64,000 bases of DNA, taken from Euborellia annulipes (Eukaryota; Arthropoda; Insecta; Dermaptera; Anisolabididae). Positions 57,870 through 64,000 of this stretch are shown here, piece by piece. The notes under the pieces were generated by a model. The model made no database searches. It was given only the letters and a program-made list of their open reading frames with translations, and was not told the origin of the DNA. How positions within the stretch are numbered: position 1 is the stretch's first letter; each line of letters starts with the position of its first letter. The DNA is taken from positions 1 to 64,000 of the forward strand of contig JAKCPI010003195.1 in NCBI GenBank assembly GCA_023213315.1. The letters are read 5' to 3'. The position numbers and the translations under genes are program-made.

Positions 57870-58225
57870 AGGATTTTATAATCGTATGGAAGAAGGCCGT
57901 TTACAGGAAGGTGAAGAAAATAGTCTTTATTCGGCCCAAAATTATTTATTTCCTATGCTAACGTTTCGGGGACTATACATTACCCACCCTCAGATCTCAG
58001 GGAGGCACGAAAGATTTTTTACGACCTTTGTGAGTGTGCTTTTCCCCTTTTTCTCTCTTTCTCTTCTATTTTATTTTTTAAGTTTGTCTAAATGTATAAC
58101 GTTTTGTTATTATGTTGTATTTTAAGGTCCTGAGGATGGGTGACGTATAGTCCCCGAAACGTTGACATAGGAAATAAATAATTTTGGGCCGAATAAAGTC
58201 TATTTTCTTCACCTTCCCATATAGG
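57870..58225. repeat. Penelope-like palindrome with hammerhead-like cores
   Basis: GGAAGGTGAAGAAAATAGTC, TTTATTCGGCCCAAAATTAT and AACGTTTCGGGGACTATAC on the left mirror 58145-58220. The right arm on the plus strand has a core fitting CUGANGA; the left arm has CUGAGGG instead. Confidence 0.8.
58127..58166 (+). ncRNA. hammerhead-like motif
   Basis: CUGAGGA (58130-58136) fits CUGANGA; U follows, then GGG with CCC as a short stem II, GAAA (58156-58159) and CGUU. Flanking GUC and GAC allow only a 3-bp stem I. The short helices make activity uncertain. Confidence 0.45.
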
Positions 58226-58394
58226 ATTTGAAGATTAGTACCAGAATATTAATTTCTTAAATTGATATGGCGGCGCGCTTCCTCAAAAAAATCAGAAAAA
58301 ATAGATTTTGAAATTTTCCTAGGTATAAATAGCTTTAGAATTGTATCTTTATTTACAAAGCCTTTGAGGGTATATAGTGTTAATTAAAAAGAAA

Positions 58395-58570
58395 AATATA
58401 TATTTTTTTAAATTTGTTTAAGGGCTTTTCGGCATCTAAGGCCTCATTCCTTTTTATTTCAAATGATTGTTAACCAATTAAAATAAAATAATTTTTCTCG
58501 TTTGGGAAGGGAAGCGAGCCTGGGACTCTAGGCACGAAATGATAGTCTTATCTCGGAGCCAGAGGTCACG
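58395..58570 (-). mobile_element. SINE-like fragment
   Basis: TTTAAGGGCTTTTCGGCATC with TAAGGCCTCATTCC parallels the SINE at 16535-16705. The tRNA-like head is diverged (CGAGCCTGGGACTCTAGGCA) and box B is not clear. Confidence 0.5.
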
Positions 58571-59420
58571 GGCAAAAATGTTAAAAAAAGTTGGTATTAA
58601 GCCAGCGACTTCAGTTTTAAACTTTAAATGTTACTCTATCTGCAAGACAGTAACAAAAATAAAAATTTTCTCAACTTACAAGTATGAAAATGTTCAAAAT
58701 AAATACTCTGATGTTTTTGGTAAGCGCGTCGTGTCCGGGAGGTACTAATCTGTTAAGCTTGAAAAAAATCACTGAGGATAGGCCATAAGGTCTCCTTATC
58801 AATTATAATTTTCAAACTACTAATTATTTGGAATTTAATTTTAAGTAAGAGAAACATTGTTAAAACTAATAAAAGACAATCGAAATGGGAAATTATGTAT
58901 TTTCTTTCTACTTGTTTGTAAAATTAAAAAGGTTTTCTTAAACTATAGAGAGCTCATTATAATCTAATTATTTAATATTTGTAGGCCAAAAACGTATTAT
59001 GTCATGGCAATGAACAAAAAAAAATATTATAAATAATAAAAAGACACAATAGACTTTAAAAATCCAACTGTTATGAGGGGAATAACAAGACTTGATAGCC
59101 AAATGTATTTTATTAAAAGATCTATTTGAAAATTTATTTTTAAATTTAATAACAATTCGAATACCTCTAAATTAAAATAAATTTTGAAGAAATATCTATC
59201 TGTTTTCATGAAATAAGCTCTTTTCTGTTTTAGATTTAAATCATATACCATTTCTTAGGCAAAAATAAATAAAGTTTTTTAAATATTACCCTCCAAATTC
59301 ATAAATTTAAAATAGGTTTTAAATGTTAATGAAATTGGTGGCAAATATTTTAAATAAAGATAAATATTTAAAAGATCTTTATGTTCAGGACTAGTATTCA
59401 CCATGGTTTCTTCATTAGTT

Positions 59421-61917
59421 TTAGTCAAGCCTGCTTGCGTCATCGTCAGGAATATTTTCAAGTGAATTTTTCCAATAATAATAAGGTGGTCCACTTGTAA
59501 AACAATATTTCCTATTCAGAGGCAATTCATTATCCACATAATACATTATATAAAAGTTGCACATTTCATCATTATTTGTAGCCCTGAAAAAAAAAATAAA
59601 TAAAGGTTAAAAAAGTGGAATAGAATTTCCTTTGACCTTTCCTTCAAAAATAGAGTTATACAAATGCATATTTTTTCTTGCATATTTCAAGGAAATATCA
59701 GAAAAAATAATATCTAAAGCTGCATTCTTTGACAAAGTTGTTTTGTCTTGGGCGATGTGAATTAACAACTTCTACAGTTCAATAATGAATCTGTTATTTT
59801 AGTGTAGTATTTCAATTGTTTAACATTAACTCGTAGATTCGTTCTTGGACTGGAGAAAGTTCGATATTCTTAGTAGACAGAGCGAATTTTTCTAAACTTT
59901 TCTTGGTCTATTGAAACATGTTTGTTATTTTAAAAATTATACTACAGGTATAATGTGAATTAGAAGAAACAAAAAAAGCAAATTATTATTACACTTTTAG
60001 TTCATAATCGTTGCGGACCGCCTCGCCTCATTCGTGTAGAAAAAAGATAATATAATAATGAATAATTAGATTAAAAAATGAAGATTGGGAAAGTCTGGTG
60101 TAGATAGTTGAACGATAAATGATAACGCTTTTATTAGGGTATATTTTCAGGCCAAATTTATTCCACTTATTAGTAGACGTTTCGGGAGTCTAAAAACCTC
60201 TCTTCATCAGAACTTATTAATAAATTAACTCTCTGGTTTCGTCAAACGAGAATGAAATTGACAGTTCAAATTCGTCTGCTGGTTGTTAGAAAGGCATTTC
60301 CAAAGCGAATTCTCAAAATAATCTTTATAAATACATTTCTAACAACCAGCAGACGAATTTGGACTGTCGATTTCATTCTCATATGACGAAACCAGGGAGA
60401 GGGTTAATTTATTTAATAATCACATTAGACTTGATGAAGGGAAATGTTTAGACACCCGAAACGTCCCGAAGGTGTTTAAACTCTCGAACTACTTAGTGGA
60501 ATAAATTTGGTCTGAAAATACCTCCAATAAAAGCGTCATCATTTATCGTTCATTAATTAGATTAAATTAAAAATGCGTCACCTTTGAGTTAGGCTACCAA
60601 TTTAACAAGGCTTTCATCTTTAAACTATTTAAGGCGTTTCTTTTTTTACTTTTTTTTATTTAAAATACTGTAGTTCACCCTAGACACTTAGCACAAGAAT
60701 TTTATAATGCTTTACTATGAAATTATTTACTTTTATTTCTATGAAATATGAAGAATATGACTAAATACATATGAAGATAAAATTTATCAGGTCAAGTCGC
60801 TTTAGTTAATGAGATTTACTCGACGTTTCGGCCTTCCTTTTGAAGGTTTAAATTTACTTTTGAGATTGGAATGTCCGATAGTTTTTGTCTTCTGTTTGGG
60901 TTGACTTCGGGACCTCAATCTGCTTACTCCCCAAGTGTTATTCGATGTCTCGAAGGCTTGTGTTTGCTTTTGAGATTTAGCAAGTGATTGTATTAGGCGA
61001 TTAAAACCGAGAAATTTTATCTTCACATACACACAGATAAACGTCTATATAATCCTTTAATTAATCATTAAATATATTTACCCAATAAAAGTGTAGTGGT
61101 CGCGATCACTTTCCATTGTGCATCGTGCAGCCTGAAAAATTAATTTGATTAATTAATTAATATTAATTCATATAATATGATTAATTACAACATACTAATT
61201 TATCGCCTCGTAAAATAACGCCTGAATTTTGAACAGGATAAAACATTTGTGGTGTCTGTGGATCTCGTTTCCCTAGGAGTGTCCATTGATCAACTCCATT
61301 TTCATCAGGTCTTATTACATATCCAGAAACGACTTTCCCTATAAGAAAGGAAAAAAAAAACAAATTTAGAAATACCAATTTTTGTTGCTATATTTTTAAT
61401 TTTAACTCACCAAGACTATGTGTATGTGTGCGAAAAGCAAATGGATAAATTCGTTTATCTTCCGTTATTTCACATGAAGTTTCCATATGTTCAATTGATT
61501 TAGGGGGAATACTTCCACCTGTTCCCAAAAGTAGCACGCCAGCTAATTTGCTCATACTATAAAAGAAGATTATGTTTATATATAAACTGTATTGAGGAGA
61601 ATAAAAAGATTATATAAGAATACTTACGATCGTTCAGTATAATGCAAAAATAATCCCGAATCATCTGTACTGCCATCTAAAAAAGTTTTTATATTATTTA
61701 TCAATAACTTGTTAAAATTAAAAAAAAAATTGTATGAGAAATATTGTTGAATAGGTTAAAAAAAAAATATATATTTTTGCATACCTTTGAATTTGTCAAT
61801 ATTTGCATAGTGAACTTGAAGTACCAAATATTGGATAGGTGAATCTCCACCAACTTTAAAACCAACTCCATTGGGAAGTTGCAAAGGTGGCGCATCTCTC
61901 GCCCAGGCGTAAATTAC
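59421..61917 (-). CDS. Phm: peptidylglycine alpha-hydroxylating monooxygenase, 3' six exons
   Basis: Copper and ascorbate enzyme that hydroxylates glycine-extended peptides in the secretory pathway, first step of neuropeptide C-terminal amidation. Minus-strand exons 61917-61785, 61676-61628, 61556-61411, 61338-61196, 61131-61082 and 59583-59421 join in phase; TAA ends the frame. Visible: VIYAWARDAPPLQLPNGVGF, YLVLQVHYANI (copper-A His), FAFRTHTHSLGKVVSGY (copper-B His-x-His, substrate Arg), AARC, DEMCNFYIMYY (copper-B Met, Asn and Tyr for the peptide carboxylate) and the Cys of TSCEIT and RKYCFTS. The frame stops right after the PHM catalytic core, so there is no lyase domain, as in the insect monofunctional enzyme. 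Signal peptide and the HHM copper-A motif lie upstream and were not found to 64000. The last intron (1.5 kb) holds two Penelope-like repeats. Confidence 0.93.
60109..60552. repeat. Penelope-like palindrome with hammerhead-like cores in PHM intron
   Basis: CGATAAATGATAACGCTTTT and CCAAATTTATTCCACTTA mirror 60487-60552; the centre is near 60330. The left arm (minus) has intact CUGAUGA (60210-60204) but a stem II with a G-to-A change; the right arm (plus, about 60430-60466) has the stem GGG/CCC intact but CUUGAUGA in place of CUGAUGA. Both end GAAACGUC. Confidence 0.85.
60780..61030 (-). repeat. peptide-encoding Penelope-like repeat
   Basis: The minus-strand frame holds KSQKQTQAFETSNNTWGVS, RLRSRSQPK and GRPKRRVNLI, matching the array at 9600-10010. 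The DNA carries GAAACGTCGAGTAAATCTC (60831-60813). Single unit here. Confidence 0.55.
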
Positions 61918-61979
61918 CTGGTAAAAGAAAAAATATATTAGTACACAGGAATTAGGGAACACTAAAATGAACAAAATTA

Positions 61980-64000
61980 TTTAGTTTAAGATTTATGTTT
62001 GTTATTATAAATTCCTGGTTGACCGAGCTGGAGCTTGGTCGTTTGATTTTTTGTTTTTTTATAAAATTGGAAAAAACTAAAAAAAGTACATCAGTAAAGT
62101 ACTAGTACTCGAAGTTTCCAAAAACGAGATTAAACGTAATTTGTTTTTATCGCATATAATAAATATTTAAATTTTAAAAGAAATTGTTAAGGAGAAAATT
62201 GGGAAATACAAAAAAAGTACATCAGTAAAGTACTAGTACTCGAGGTTTCAGAAAGACGAGAACTAGCGTAATTCGATTTATTTTGTGAGGTAGTAAATAT
62301 TTAAAATTTGAAAGAATTCGTAAAGGCGAATTTCGAGAAAAGTCTAAAAAACTAAAAAAGTACATTAGTAAAATACTAATGTATATAATATATGCCGAAT
62401 ATATATCGACGTTCTAATTAGTAAAGTGCCTAACTTCATTTTTGTTTATTTTCCAGGAGAGCCAAAAAACATTTCATTGTCATTGTTAGAGCCACTGTTA
62501 AACACTCTTCATGAGGCAACTTTTCGAACTGGGAATGACCAAGTAGCCAAAACCCTTAAAGAATTAAAAAAAAAAAAACTTTTCGAACTGAAAAATTTGA
62601 ATTACGCTCTTACCCAAGAATGATATTTTTCAACAGAAAATACAAAAAAATGATTTTCGAAAAAAAAGTGGAGGTAGACACTTTTCTACTGACAGCGTCG
62701 ATATATATAATATGCCGAAATTTCCCAAAAGTGAGACCTAACGCTATATCATATTAATACCGAAAATAGTATATCGGCCTATTTAAAATTTGAAAAAAAA
62801 CCGTTAGAGCCGTTTTTGGAAACTGATCTTCTTACAAACAAATAAATATAGGCCTAATTTGCTCTTTTAATAGTATAAGATAAGATAAGATTTATTAAAA
62901 TGATTTCATTCAACAACTTAAAATTTCTTTATGACACAAAAATTCATATAAAAGATGAAAAATAACCAAAACTATAGTAGGCCCTATACTAATTCCCCCG
63001 ACCCCTATTTGTAAAAGTTATCTCGTATCTTTCCAAGCAAACATTTATCTCGGGTCTTTAGATTTTCCCTTTCTATCCTGCTTTAACGATCGATAAAAGC
63101 CTTCGAATGAAGTTGTGGGTGTTTGTTAGCTGCCTGTTGCTCTCCAACTTCCATTCATTTAGTAGAAATTGGACGAGTATCCATTGGGAATTTGATTTGT
63201 CAATTGAGTTTATTCGTTTAACAAAATAACATACAAACAACAAAATAAATTGAAAAAAAAAAAAAAAAAAAAAAACAATATAGGGTCTATATATAGGCTT
63301 TTCTTCATTTCTAGCGAATTAATTTCTAAACGAGAAATTCTGATCTAATCTGGGTGTAATAGTATTATATGGATCCTGTTACGCATTAGTGTGTCAAGCG
63401 CCAGCTACCGAGATTTGAGAAAATTAACATTAAAGTTTTTTGTTTTAGATTATATATAATTTTTTTTTGGCAATTGTGCAAGTAACATTAAATTAAAATT
63501 AAATTTTTTAGGACATATTTCATAAAAAATACTATTAATTATAGCATTTGAAACAATATTCCGTGATTAACTCAATTTTTAATTTTTTGGCCCTTGACAC
63601 ACTAATGCATAACAGGGTCCAAATATAATATTAACAATAACACAGGCCAACAGTGATTTTGGTATTTAAAGCTAGGCGGAGGTGATTTACTTGCGCAAAA
63701 CATGGCTAAAAGTTTTAAAAAATAGAATTTTTTCAGTTTTTTCAACTTTGGACACCCTTAATGCAATTTTTTCAATACCTAAATCCGAAAAACATATTTA
63801 AGATATTCTATAGTTCTTTAATTTTACAAAAATCATTCATTAGAGGAAATCTGTTAATCAGTAACGAAATTATAAACAAAATAGTTATCAAAGTCCGGCA
63901 GAAAAACACTTTGCTTGCCTATCTCTTAGGCGCTTACCTCTCACTCCGAAACTAAAAATAAAATTATAATTATTTACATATATTTTGTTTATAATTTCGT
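61980..64000. other. 5' side of the PHM segment: long intron or intergenic DNA
   Basis: No PHM exon with the HHM motif or signal peptide is recognised. At 62040-62400 three repeats of a roughly 120-nt unit (AAAAAAGTACATCAGTAAAG, TACTAGTACTCGA, minus-orientated parts of family A-like sequence) occur. A 23-nt A run is at 63253-63275. Frames of 65 codons (62426) and 64 codons (63761) are not recognised. Confidence 0.5.

Noticed and set aside
1..64000. CRISPR arrays, operons, bacterial promoters or terminators
   Set aside because: Spliced genes, SINEs and LINEs show eukaryotic nuclear DNA; direct repeats seen are microsatellites and transposon parts.

Overview
The window is AT-rich eukaryotic nuclear DNA from an invertebrate, most likely an arthropod. 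The evidence is spliced genes with GT..AG introns and pyrimidine-tract acceptors, a single-domain PHM gene of the kind known in insects, a SINE with a (CCTAA)n tail matching the arthropod telomere repeat, and a dense load of LINE, hAT, pogo, mariner-type, Harbinger-type and Penelope-like (PLE) repeats. The species is not identifiable from the sequence alone.

Five protein-coding loci can be reconstructed exon by exon. (1) Two tandem minus-strand ethanolamine kinase genes lie at 6171-12589 (copy A) and 18324-22158 (copy B). Each has six exons of identical lengths (108, 138, 260, 227, 220 and 76 nt) and an intact 342-codon frame. (2) NCAPH2, a condensin-II kleisin, is on the plus strand at 24565-34193 with 11 exons and 699 codons. 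It is head-to-head with kinase copy B. (3) COMMD5-like is on the minus strand at 40473-48087 with 4 exons and 187 codons, split by a 6.9 kb repeat-filled intron. (4) The 3' six exons of peptidylglycine alpha-hydroxylating monooxygenase (PHM) are on the minus strand at 59421-61917. Its 5' exons are not found in the window. A weak candidate first exon of a transcription-factor gene (eh1-like motif) is at 49601-49653.

The rest is mobile DNA and its remains. By region: 1-6.1 kb holds a LINE 3' end and unassigned sequence. At 6-23 kb lies the kinase duplication, loaded with palindromes, SINEs, hAT and Harbinger-type elements and a 1.57 kb foldback element. At 24-34 kb NCAPH2 introns carry a mariner-type MITE, a LINE reverse-transcriptase relic, SINEs and a four-layer nested insertion. 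At 34-40 kb are palindromes and no gene. At 41-47.4 kb the COMMD5 intron holds a decayed pogo transposon and a 1.3 kb palindrome inserted into a SINE. At 48-59 kb is repeat-rich intergenic DNA. At 59-64 kb is PHM followed by unassigned sequence.

The most striking signal is a set of palindromic repeats (about 10064, 17945, 19602, 52967, 57870 and 60109) whose arms carry one architecture: CUGANGA core, one extra nucleotide, stem II, GAAA, usually followed by CGUH. This is the minimal hammerhead ribozyme layout known from Penelope-like elements. The copy at 19896-19937 has an intact core, a 5-bp stem I and a 5-bp stem II. Several palindromes also act as internal records: where one arm carries an insertion, the other arm keeps the empty site. 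The genes appear functionally unrelated (phospholipid synthesis, chromosome condensation, endosomal Commander complex, neuropeptide amidation); nothing suggests they work as one system.
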